Source of the DNA: Acidobacteriota bacterium
GTDB taxonomy: Bacteria; Acidobacteriota; Vicinamibacteria; Vicinamibacterales; CAVVIG01
DNA: 5,559 nt
Assembly: GCA_003222455.1 (NCBI GenBank)
Contig: QHWF01000377.1
Span: forward strand, 1-5,559
Reading direction: 5' to 3'
In this document: positions 1-5,559 of the stretch, one piece after another
Layout: the number at the start of each line of letters is the position of its first letter
How positions within the stretch are numbered: the stretch's first letter is position 1
Translations under genes and position numbers: made by a program
Notes under the pieces: model-generated
Seen by the model: only the letters and a program-made list of their open reading frames with translations
The model's database searches: none
Told to the model about the DNA's origin: nothing

Positions 1-546
1 GGTGAGAAGAAACTGCAGGACCTTTTCGGGGGCGGGACGTTCTGGGAGAACGTGGATTGGGCGCGAACCAAGGCTTACGCGATGGGCCTCGGCCAGATCT
101 ACATCAACATGAAAGGTCGCGAGGCGCACGGCATCGTCGCCCCTGGCGCGGAGTCGAAGGCGGTGCAGAACGATCTGGCGGCGCGGCTGCTGACCATGGC
201 CGACCCGAACACGGGCGTCCGGATGGTGGACGCCGTCTACCAGGCCGACGACATCTACTCCGGCGCCTTCCTGAAGAACGCGGCGGAGTTGCAGGTTGGT
301 CTCGCCGACGGGTACCGGGTATCGTGGCAGTCGACGCTCGGAGGCTCTCCTCCCGGCATCGTGTATCCCAACAAGAAGAAATGGTCCGGCGATCATGGGT
401 CGTTCGACTACAAGTCAACGGCCGGCATCCTCATTTCCAGCCGGCCGGTGGAGCCGGGGGCGAGAATCATCGACATCGCACCGACCGTCTTGAAATATTT
501 CGGCGTACCGATACCGGGCGATATCGATGGCAAGCCGCTGTTTTAG
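1..546 (+). CDS. Alkaline-phosphatase-superfamily phosphodiesterase, C-terminal part (5' end outside window)
   Basis: The frame is open from base 1 to a TAG at 544-546, so 181 codons of the 3' end are visible and the true start lies upstream. The text resembles type I phosphodiesterase/nucleotide pyrophosphatase proteins of the alkaline phosphatase superfamily: a 'TKAYAMGLGQIYIN' segment followed by 'KGRE..GIV' (fragment residues about 20-44), then 'SGDHGSFDY' with Asp131-His132, then a closing 'DIAPTVLKYFGVPIPGDIDG' typical of the last helix and strand of this fold. In NPP-type enzymes a His near the C terminus ligates one of two catalytic zinc ions; His132 of the fragment is the likely equivalent, which is inference. 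The nucleophile Thr/Ser and the other metal ligands are outside the window, so substrate (nucleotide, phospholipid or other phosphodiester) cannot be told. The last 20 bp overlap the start of the EnvC-like gene, suggesting translational coupling. Confidence 0.8.
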   Translation, partial: GEKKLQDLFGGGTFWENVDWARTKAYAMGLGQIYINMKGREAHGIVAPGAESKAVQNDLAARLLTMADPNTGVRMVDAVYQADDIYSGAFLKNAAELQVGLADGYRVSWQSTLGGSPPGIVYPNKKKWSGDHGSFDYKSTAGILISSRPVEPGARIIDIAPTVLKYFGVPIPGDIDGKPLF

Positions 547-1675
547 ACGCACGACCAGGAATTCTGTCTTTGCGGCCTTCGCGGCCTTTGCGTTCATCGG
601 CCTGGCGAGCGCCCAACAGCCCGACCGCGCGCAGACCGAGGCGATGGCGCGTCGCGCGGGCGAGCGATTGCAGGCGCTGCAGCGGGAAGCCGATCGTCTT
701 GCGTCCGAAGAGGGGACGCTGCTGAACGACCTCCGCAAGCTCGAAGTGGATCGGCTGCTCAAAGCCGAGGAACTGAAACAGGTCGATGCCGAAGCGCGGC
801 GTATCGAAGGCGACCTGGCAGCGACCAGCAGACGGGCCGACGCGCTCCAACGATCGGAAGCCATTGAAGCGCCCGAGCTGCGGGCGCGCCTGGTTGAGCT
901 GTACAAACTGGGACAGGCGCGATACGTGCGCCTGCTGCTGTCCACGCCGGACATTCGGCACATCGGTCAGGCATCGCGGATGGTCGCCGCCCTGGCCAGC
1001 ATGGATCGCGAGCGCGTGGAGTCGCATCAACGAACCATCGGCGAGTTGAAAGCGGCGCGACGCGCGCTCGAAGAGCGACGGCGAAGCCTCGGATCCGCTC
1101 GCCTCGCGGCGGAGAGGGCGCAGGGAGCGCTGCAGCGCGCGGTCCAGGCGCGCACCGCTCTTGTCCGCGACATCGATGCGCGGCGCGATCTGAACGCGGC
1201 GCTGTTCGGCGAGCTGCAGGCGGCGCAACAGAAGCTGCAAGTCGCGCTGCGCTCTCTGGCCAGCGGCGCATCACCGTCCGAGACGACGGGCCTGCCGCTC
1301 AAGCCGTTCCGCGGCGACCTCGACTGGCCTGTATCGGGCGCGGTACGCCGCCGTTTCGGACGAGCGTCGTTCCAGGGAATCGAGGTTGCCGCGGCAGAGG
1401 GTACGGACGTCCGGGCCATTCACGACGGAATCGTCGCGTTTGCGGACAACTTTTCCGGATTCGGCAACCTGGTGATCCTGGATCACGGATCGCAAACGTT
1501 CAGCTTGTACGGCGACCTCCTGGATATCGTCGTGCGAAAGGGCGCACGCGTTCAGCGAGGTCAACCGGTCGGGGCTGTCGGACCCACACCGGGCGGGGCG
1601 CCAGGATTGTATTTCGAGCTTCGCGTCGACGGTGGGCCAGTGGACCCGCTACAATGGTTGAAGACGAAACCGTAG
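527..1675 (+). CDS. envC: EnvC-like murein hydrolase activator (coiled coil + degenerate LytM/M23 domain)
   Basis: This 382-residue protein is predicted to be periplasmic. Residues 1-29 form a signal peptide: basic start, hydrophobic run about 13-27, and an 'ASA' cleavage site before QQ. Residues about 31-245 are rich in Arg, Glu, Ala and Leu with heptad-like spacing, as expected of the long EnvC coiled coil. Residues about 264-382 form a LytM (peptidase M23) domain opening 'DLDWPVSGAVRRRFG' and closing 'LYFELR...VDPLQWL', very like the end of E. coli EnvC. The zinc ligands of active M23 enzymes are gone: HxGxD reads F282-Q-G-I-E286, YAHL reads Y328-G-D330-L, and HLHFE reads G360-L-Y362-F-E. 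As in EnvC and NlpD, this implies no hydrolase activity and a role in switching on an amidase at division. ATG 527 is the only ATG ahead of the signal peptide; its Shine-Dalgarno is weak and it overlaps the upstream gene by 20 bp. Assignment to the EnvC family is firm; the amidase partner is not in the window. Confidence 0.87.
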   Translation: MASRCFRRTTRNSVFAAFAAFAFIGLASAQQPDRAQTEAMARRAGERLQALQREADRLASEEGTLLNDLRKLEVDRLLKAEELKQVDAEARRIEGDLAATSRRADALQRSEAIEAPELRARLVELYKLGQARYVRLLLSTPDIRHIGQASRMVAALASMDRERVESHQRTIGELKAARRALEERRRSLGSARLAAERAQGALQRAVQARTALVRDIDARRDLNAALFGELQAAQQKLQVALRSLASGASPSETTGLPLKPFRGDLDWPVSGAVRRRFGRASFQGIEVAAAEGTDVRAIHDGIVAFADNFSGFGNLVILDHGSQTFSLYGDLLDIVVRKGARVQRGQPVGAVGPTPGGAPGLYFELRVDGGPVDPLQWLKTKP

Positions 1676-1683
1676 GCCACCTT

Positions 1684-2850
1684 ATGAACTCACGTACGCG
1701 CTTCATCGTCATGACGATTTCGGCACCGGTGATCGCCTTCGCGGTCGTCGGAGGGTTTCTCGGCAAGGTGCTGGCTCGCGAAGACACCTACCCGCAGTTG
1801 AGAATCTTCGGCGACGTCGTGGAATTGATTTCGAGCAACTATGTCGAAGAGGCGAACATCGACCGGGTGATGCGCGGCGCGATGAAGGGTCTCGCCGATG
1901 GCCTGGATCCCGACAGCGCCTACCTCACACCCGACGAGGTGAAGCAGGTGGAGGCTGGTACGCCCCTCCCCGCCGGCGACGTCGGGATCGAGCTGACACG
2001 GCAGTACTATCTTCGGGTCATTGCCGCTCGCGACGACTCACCCGCGGCGAAGGCCGGCATTCGCACCGGCGACTACATCCGCGCGATCAACGACAAGCCG
2101 ACCCGTGAAATGTCGGTGTTCGAGGGCGTGCGCGCGCTGCGAGGCGCGCCTGGCTCGAAGGTGAGGGTCACCATTATCCGCGGCAACACGGCCGACCCGC
2201 ATGTGATCGATCTGACCCGCGAAACACTGCCGGCGGCCGATGTCAACGGACGCATCGCCGGGCCCGGCGTGGGCTACGTGCGCATCGCCGCAATCGGCAG
2301 GGAAACGACGGCCCACGTCAAATCCCAGATCGCGGAGTTGACCAAGAGTGGTGCGGGGAAACTGGTGATCGACGTCAGGCGCACTTCGTCCGGGATGCTG
2401 GACAACGGGATCGACCTCGCGCGGCTCTTCGTGGCCAGCGGCACGCTGTCGACGAGGGAAACGCGCGGCGGCACACGCGAAACCATCACCGCCGCGTCGG
2501 GCGATGGATCGGTGACGCTGCCGGCGGCTATCCTCATGGACGCGGGCACGTCGGGTGCAGCCGAACTGTTCGCCGCCGCGCTGTCGGCCAACAGCCGTGC
2601 CGAACTCATTGGCGAGCACACCATCGGCCGGACGGCCATGCAGAAGCTGGTGAAGCTGCCGGATGGCAGCGGGCTCTGGCTGTCCACTTCGCGGTATCTC
2701 ATGCCGTCGGGCACGCAGCTCCACGAGAAAGGGCTCGAGCCCACGGTCGCTGTGGATGAACCGGACCTCGAATTCGGGCAAACGCCGGCGCCGGGGGATC
2801 CGGTGCTGGAAAAAGCCCTGGAGCGCCTCGCCGACAAGAAAGCTGCATAA
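1684..2850 (+). CDS. Membrane-anchored PDZ-S41 (C-terminal processing peptidase family) protein, predicted catalytically inactive
   Basis: The frame encodes 388 residues from ATG 1684. An in-frame ATG at 1654 would add 10 polar residues ahead of the membrane segment and overlap envC by 22 bp; I prefer 1684 because it gives a normal short basic start, though neither site has a strong Shine-Dalgarno. Residues about 8-27 form a signal anchor. Residues about 35-90 match the CTP N-terminal region ('YVEEANIDRVMRGAMKGLADGLDPDSAYL'-like). A PDZ domain lies at about 97-170 and the S41 core at about 190-360. Active CTPs use Ser and Lys 25 residues apart with Gln four further on (Bacillus CtpB S309, K334, Q338). 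Here the aligned positions are Gly291, Arg316 and Gln320, with spacing preserved exactly. Loss of both Ser and Lys predicts a pseudoprotease, unless nearby Ser290 or Thr289 substitutes. It follows envC by 8 bp, as CTP genes often do. It may bind peptide ends or scaffold a partner; that role is inference. Confidence 0.85.
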   Translation: MNSRTRFIVMTISAPVIAFAVVGGFLGKVLAREDTYPQLRIFGDVVELISSNYVEEANIDRVMRGAMKGLADGLDPDSAYLTPDEVKQVEAGTPLPAGDVGIELTRQYYLRVIAARDDSPAAKAGIRTGDYIRAINDKPTREMSVFEGVRALRGAPGSKVRVTIIRGNTADPHVIDLTRETLPAADVNGRIAGPGVGYVRIAAIGRETTAHVKSQIAELTKSGAGKLVIDVRRTSSGMLDNGIDLARLFVASGTLSTRETRGGTRETITAASGDGSVTLPAAILMDAGTSGAAELFAAALSANSRAELIGEHTIGRTAMQKLVKLPDGSGLWLSTSRYLMPSGTQLHEKGLEPTVAVDEPDLEFGQTPAPGDPVLEKALERLADKKAA

Positions 2851-2866
2851 CCCGATCACGAGATCC

Positions 2867-2875
2867 TGCTATACT
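2867..2875 (+). promoter_or_regulatory. Extended -10 promoter for tRNA-Val
   Basis: TGCTATACT is a full extended -10 element (TG, one base, then TATACT at 2870-2875) lying in the 40-bp gap between the S41 stop codon and the tRNA. Transcription would start near 2882, giving a leader of about 9 nt before the mature tRNA 5' end at 2891. No good -35 hexamer is seen 16-18 bp upstream; that region overlaps the end of the S41 gene. The extended -10 would compensate for this. The same promoter may also serve thrS by readthrough past the tRNA. Confidence 0.6.
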
Positions 2876-2890
2876 TTCTGTTTTGCATGT

Positions 2891-2966
2891 AGGCGCGTAG
2901 CTCAGAGGTTAGAGCGCCTGCTTGACACGCAGGAGGTCGGTGGTTCGAGTCCACCCGTGCCTACCA
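2891..2966 (+). tRNA. tRNA-Val (anticodon GAC), CCA encoded
   Basis: The 76-nt cloverleaf folds completely by eye. The acceptor stem pairs 2891-2897 (AGGCGCG) with 2956-2962 (CGTGCCT), including one G-U pair. The D stem is GCTC 2900-2903 with GAGC 2912-2915 around an 8-nt loop. The anticodon stem is CCTGC 2917-2921 with GCAGG 2929-2933, and its loop TTGACAC holds the anticodon GAC at 2924-2926, which reads the valine codons GUC and GUU. The variable loop is 5 nt (2934-2938). The T stem is GGTGG 2939-2943 with CCACC 2951-2955 around TTCGAGT. The discriminator base is A2963, and CCA is genomically encoded at 2964-2966. The gene sits between the S41 gene and thrS on the same strand. Confidence 0.97.
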
Positions 2967-3000
2967 CTGTAGGCTGCAGCCTCGGTCTTCCCTACCGTTG

Positions 3001-4941
3001 ATGAGTCAGGTCACCGTTACTCTTCCGGATGGCTCCAGCCGCAGCGTCGCTGCAGGTACGCCGGTTCGCGGCGTTGCGGAAGGGATCTCGCCCCGCCTCG
3101 CGGAAGCCGCGCTCGCGGCGGTCGTGGACGAGAAGCTGGTCGATTTGTCCTTTCCGCTCGAGAAGGATGCCCGCGTCCGCATCGTCACCGACAAGAGCCC
3201 TGAAGCGCTTTCGCTCTACCGGCACAGCACAGCGCATCTGCTGGCCGCGGCGGTGACGAACCTGTTCCCCGGCACCCAATGCGGCATCGGCCCCGCCACC
3301 GACGACGGCTTCTTCTACGACTTCATCGTCGAACGTCCGTTCGTTCCGGAGGATCTCGAGGCGATCGAACGGAAGATGAAAGAGCTGGCGCAGCAGGATC
3401 TCGCCTTCGAACGGCAGCGGTGGCCGCGCGAGGAAGCGAAGGCGTTCTTCGCCACGCGTGGCGAGCCGCTCAAGGTACAGCTGATCGACGAAAAGACCAA
3501 GGGCCAGGCCGAGGTTTCCTGTTACACCATCAAAGACAAGGAGACGTTCATCGACTTCTGCGTCGGGCCGCACGTACCGTCAACCGGAAAGCTGAAGGCG
3601 TTCAAGCTGCTGAACACCTCGAACGCCTACTGGAAGGGCGAATCGAACAACGCGCCGATGCAACGCGTCTACGGGACGGCGTTTCTCTCGGACAAGGATC
3701 TCAAGGCGTATCTCACGCAAGTCGAGGAGGCGCGGAAGCGGGATCACCGGAAGGTCGGGCGCGAGCTCGGGCTGTTCATGTTTCACCCATTGGCGCCGGG
3801 CTCCGCGTTCTGGCTCGACAAGGGCACGACGCTCTATCGCACGCTGGCCAATTACATGCGCGACGTGCTGTTTCCGGCCGGCTACGTCGAAGTGAAAACG
3901 CCGCTCGTTTACAACAAGGCGCTGTGGGAGCGTTCGGGACACTGGAAGCATTACCGGCAGAACATGTTTCTCATCGAATCGGAAGGCGAGACGATGAGCA
4001 TGAAGCCGATGAACTGTCCGGGACACTTCCTCACGTATGCGAGCCAGGTCCACAGCTACCGCGACCTCCCGGTGCGCTATCACGAGCAGACGCCGCTGCA
4101 TCGCAACGAGGCGTCGGGAGTGTTGTCGGGGCTCACCCGTGTCCGCCAGTTCTCCCAGGACGATGCGCACTGCTTCGTCACGCCCGACCAGATTGGCGAG
4201 GAAGTCGAACGGCTCATCCGGCTGGTGCAGCGGGTGTACGGCGATTTCGACCTGCCGTATACGGCGAAGCTGTCGACGCGGCCGGACGAGTTCCTCGGCG
4301 AGGTGGCGACCTGGGATCGCGCCGAGGCAGAGCTCAAGACGGCGCTCGATCGCGCCGGGATGGAGTACTCGATCAACGAGAGGGACGGCGCCTTCTACGG
4401 GCCGAAAATCGACTTCGACGTGACCGACGCGATTGGCCGCAAGTGGCAGTGCGCGACCATTCAGCTCGATTACGGGCAGCCCGAGAACTTCGACCTGAAG
4501 TACATCGGTGCCGATAACACCGAGCACCGGCCCGTCGTGATCCACCGTGCGATTCTGGGCAGTTTCGAGCGGTTCATCGCAATCCTGATCGAGCATTATG
4601 CCGGTGCGTTTCCGCTCTGGCTGGCGCCCGTGCAGGCCATCGTCCTGCCGATCGCGGATCGGCACCTGGCCTACGGTGCGTCCGTGCGCGATCGGCTGCG
4701 CGCGGCCGGCTTACGGGTTGTGCTCGACGAGCGCCAGGAGAAGGTCAATTATAAGATTCGAGAAGCGCAGCTGCAGAAAGTGCCCTACATGCTGGTGATC
4801 GGGGACCGGGAAGTGACCGAGGGCACCGTTTCGATTCGGACGCGTTCCGGCGGCGATCAGGGCGCGAACACGATCGACGCGTTCACCGCCGCGGCGCGCG
4901 ACGAAATCGCGAACAAGGGTAGACTGCCGGCGGCCGCATAG
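3001..4941 (+). CDS. thrS: Threonine--tRNA ligase
   Basis: This cytoplasmic class II synthetase charges tRNA-Thr with threonine using ATP. It has 646 residues, close to the roughly 640 usual for bacterial ThrRS, and looks complete. The TGS domain spans about 1-63. The N2 editing domain spans about 64-240 and keeps the Ser-tRNA-Thr hydrolysis residues H75, H79, C187 and H191 (E. coli H73, H77, C182, H186). The catalytic core is about 243-535: zinc ligands C339 ('MNCPGH'), H390 ('DDAH') and H515 ('VIHRAILG'); motif 2 R368 in 'HRNE'; motif 3 R524. The anticodon-binding domain is about 540-640. The stretch before motif 2 reads 'HEQTPLHRNE' where E. coli has 'AEFGTCHRNE', a lineage-type variant. 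ATG 3001 is chosen; an adjacent TTG at 2998 would add one residue. No Shine-Dalgarno is visible in the 34 bp after the tRNA. infC follows after a repeat element, the common thrS-infC order. Confidence 0.97.
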   Translation: MSQVTVTLPDGSSRSVAAGTPVRGVAEGISPRLAEAALAAVVDEKLVDLSFPLEKDARVRIVTDKSPEALSLYRHSTAHLLAAAVTNLFPGTQCGIGPATDDGFFYDFIVERPFVPEDLEAIERKMKELAQQDLAFERQRWPREEAKAFFATRGEPLKVQLIDEKTKGQAEVSCYTIKDKETFIDFCVGPHVPSTGKLKAFKLLNTSNAYWKGESNNAPMQRVYGTAFLSDKDLKAYLTQVEEARKRDHRKVGRELGLFMFHPLAPGSAFWLDKGTTLYRTLANYMRDVLFPAGYVEVKTPLVYNKALWERSGHWKHYRQNMFLIESEGETMSMKPMNCPGHFLTYASQVHSYRDLPVRYHEQTPLHRNEASGVLSGLTRVRQFSQDDAHCFVTPDQIGEEVERLIRLVQRVYGDFDLPYTAKLSTRPDEFLGEVATWDRAEAELKTALDRAGMEYSINERDGAFYGPKIDFDVTDAIGRKWQCATIQLDYGQPENFDLKYIGADNTEHRPVVIHRAILGSFERFIAILIEHYAGAFPLWLAPVQAIVLPIADRHLAYGASVRDRLRAAGLRVVLDERQEKVNYKIREAQLQKVPYMLVIGDREVTEGTVSIRTRSGGDQGANTIDAFTAAARDEIANKGRLPAAA

Positions 4942-5095
4942 GCCGAGTAGGGCAGGTAGGGCTGGTAGGGCTGGTAGGGCTGGTAGGGCTGGTAGGGGCA
5001 GGTAGGGGCAGGTGGGTCGGGTAGGCCAGGTAGGTCGGGTAGGTCGGGTACGTTTTACCTACCTGCCCTACCTGCCCTACCTGCCCTACCCGGCC
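4941..5095 (+). repeat. Inverted array of 9-bp GTAGGGCNG units between thrS and infC
   Basis: From 4947 to 5047 there are eleven head-to-tail units: GTAGGGCAG once, GTAGGGCTG four times (4956-4991), GTAGGGGCAG twice (10 bp each, 4992-5011), then the degenerate GTGGGTCGG, GTAGGCCAG and two GTAGGTCGG. After a short centre (5048-5056) the motif returns as its exact reverse complement: ACCTAC and three copies of CTGCCCTAC (5063-5089). The outer ends also match: 4941-4955 and 5081-5095 are reverse complements at 14 of 15 positions. The RNA could fold into a long imperfect hairpin; the inner version pairs 5012-5044 with 5057-5089 around a 12-nt loop. Many alternative registers are possible because the units repeat. 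The outer stem ends at CGGCC and is followed by only four T residues, so it is at best a weak terminator or attenuator. The origin, by expansion or by insertion of a palindromic repeat, is unknown. I see no transposase or spacer structure. Confidence 0.9.
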
Positions 5096-5099
5096 TTTT

Positions 5100-5105
5100 G
5101 GGAGG
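5100..5105 (+). promoter_or_regulatory. Strong Shine-Dalgarno that fixes the infC start
   Basis: GGGAGG lies 4 nt before the ATC codon at 5110, in a region with no ATG or GTG at suitable distance. It is the best ribosome binding site in the window and is the main nucleotide evidence that translation of infC begins at a non-canonical codon. It lies only 4 nt after the end of the inverted 9-mer array, so folding of that array could affect its accessibility. Confidence 0.7.
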
Positions 5106-5109
5106 CTTT

Positions 5110-5559
5110 ATCGCATTCGACAGAGGGCCTCGCCGCGACGATCGCGTGCGGGTCAACGAACGTATCCGCGTCCGCGAAATCCGCGTCATCGACGACACCG
5201 GCCAGCAGCTCGGCATCATGCCGCCGCCGCAGGCGCTCGCGATTGCCAGGCAGAAAGGGCTCGATCTGGTCGAGATCTCGCCGACGGCGAGCCCGCCGGT
5301 CTGCCGGATCATGGATTTCGGGCAGTATCAGTACCAGGAACAGAAGCGCGCGCGCGAGGCCCGGCGGCACCAGAAAGTGATCGAGGTCAAAGAGATCAAG
5401 TTCCGCCCGCGGGTCGACGAGCACGACTATCAGTTCAAGAAGAAGCACATCGAGCGCTTCCTCGAGGACGGCGACAAGGTGAAAGCGACGATTTTCTTCC
5501 GCGGCCGTGAGATGGCGCATCCGGAAATCGGACGGCGTATTCTCGAGCGCCTCGTCGAC
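5110..5559 (+). CDS. infC: Translation initiation factor IF-3, non-canonical ATC start (3' end outside window)
   Basis: IF-3 binds the 30S subunit, prevents premature 50S joining and monitors the start codon-initiator tRNA pairing. The window shows 150 of the roughly 180 residues usual for the family. The N domain has 'RVNERIRVREIRVID' from residue about 14 and 'VEISP' with S57-P58, followed by 'PPVCRIMDFG'. The linker (about 72-90) is rich in Gln, Arg and Lys. The C domain begins with 'VKEIKFRP' at 93-100 and includes 'FFRGREMAHPEIG'. Starting at ATC 5110, these motifs fall at the same residue numbers as in E. coli IF-3 (N16, S57, V93), which starts at AUU. The frame has no in-frame ATG before 5218, which would remove the N domain. 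A TTG at 5098 would overlap the Shine-Dalgarno. An AUC start would be discriminated against by IF-3 itself, giving the family's known autoregulation; that use here is inference. Confidence 0.93.
   Translation, partial: MAFDRGPRRDDRVRVNERIRVREIRVIDDTGQQLGIMPPPQALAIARQKGLDLVEISPTASPPVCRIMDFGQYQYQEQKRAREARRHQKVIEVKEIKFRPRVDEHDYQFKKKHIERFLEDGDKVKATIFFRGREMAHPEIGRRILERLVD

Noticed and set aside
415..1240. Long open frames on the minus strand (415-963 and 467-1240) opposite envC
   Set aside because: They are antisense to a well-matched envC frame, are dominated by Arg, Ser and Ala runs, and show no recognisable domain. This is the usual shadow in high-GC coding DNA.
1654..1683. ATG 1654 as the start of the S41 protein
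   Set aside because: It adds ten mostly polar or acidic residues ahead of a normal signal anchor and overlaps envC. It is not excluded, but is less likely than ATG 1684.
2038..2859. Minus-strand open frame of 273 residues opposite the S41 gene
   Set aside because: It is rich in Arg and His, has no motif or ribosome site, and is fully explained as the antisense of the S41 gene.
2971..2982. AGGCTGCAGCCT palindrome after the tRNA as a terminator
   Set aside because: It allows only about a 4-bp stem with a 4-nt loop and has no T run after it, so it is too weak.
3279..4665. Long open frames overlapping thrS (+ strand 3279-4517, - strand 3580-4665)
   Set aside because: They lie inside thrS, whose frame has all family motifs. 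The alternative products are Arg-rich and match no family.
4750..4755. TATAAG as a -10 box for an infC promoter within thrS
   Set aside because: No -35-like hexamer occurs at 15-19 bp; the nearest candidate (TTGTGC at 4718) is 26 bp away.
4941..5095. CRISPR array
   Set aside because: The units are 9-10 bp and contiguous with no spacers, and they switch strand at the centre.
5098..5109. TTG 5098 as the infC start
   Set aside because: It overlaps the Shine-Dalgarno, has no ribosome site of its own, and would shift conserved IF-3 residues four positions from the usual register.
5012..5520. Open frames starting in or near the repeat (+ 5012-5380 and - 5086-5520)
   Set aside because: Both run through infC in the wrong frame or on the wrong strand. 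The LPY and GRV repeats in the predicted products come only from the 9-bp repeat.

Overview
The window is high-GC bacterial DNA, densely coded on the + strand. I see four reading frames of good family match plus one non-ATG frame at the right edge, one tRNA gene and one long repeat element. The mixture of families suggests a Gram-negative, Acidobacteriota-like bacterium: an EnvC-type murein hydrolase activator next to an S41/CTP-family protein, a bacterial ThrRS with an N2 editing domain, and thrS followed by infC. The phylum is an inference from remembered homolog flavour, not a computed placement.

Left half (1-2850) is a cell-envelope cluster. It holds the C-terminal end of an alkaline-phosphatase-superfamily phosphodiesterase (1-546, cut by the window edge), an EnvC-like periplasmic protein with a coiled coil and degenerate LytM domain (527-1675, overlapping the previous gene by 20 bp), and a membrane-anchored PDZ-S41 protein (1684-2850, 8 bp after envC). 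The tight spacing suggests one operon. Both envC and the S41 gene lack the catalytic residues of their enzyme families, so both probably act as binding or regulatory proteins rather than hydrolases.

The middle (2851-3000) carries a clear extended -10 promoter and a complete tRNA-Val(GAC) gene with encoded CCA. It ends only 34 bp before the ATG of thrS, which has no visible Shine-Dalgarno sequence.

The right half is translation machinery. thrS (3001-4941) is complete, with zinc, class II and editing-site residues intact. Its stop codon abuts a 155-bp element (4941-5095) built from 9-10 bp units (consensus GTAGGGCNG), about eleven in one orientation and then three and a half in reverse complement, with matching outer ends. 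Just after it come a strong Shine-Dalgarno and infC (from 5110, running off the right edge). infC appears to start with the non-canonical codon ATC. That start class is linked to IF3 autoregulation, and here the gene would be missed by ordinary ATG/GTG/TTG calling.

The items most worth a second look are the inverted 9-mer array between thrS and infC, the precise loss of the Ser/Lys dyad in the S41 protein beside a catalytically dead EnvC, and the AUC start of infC.
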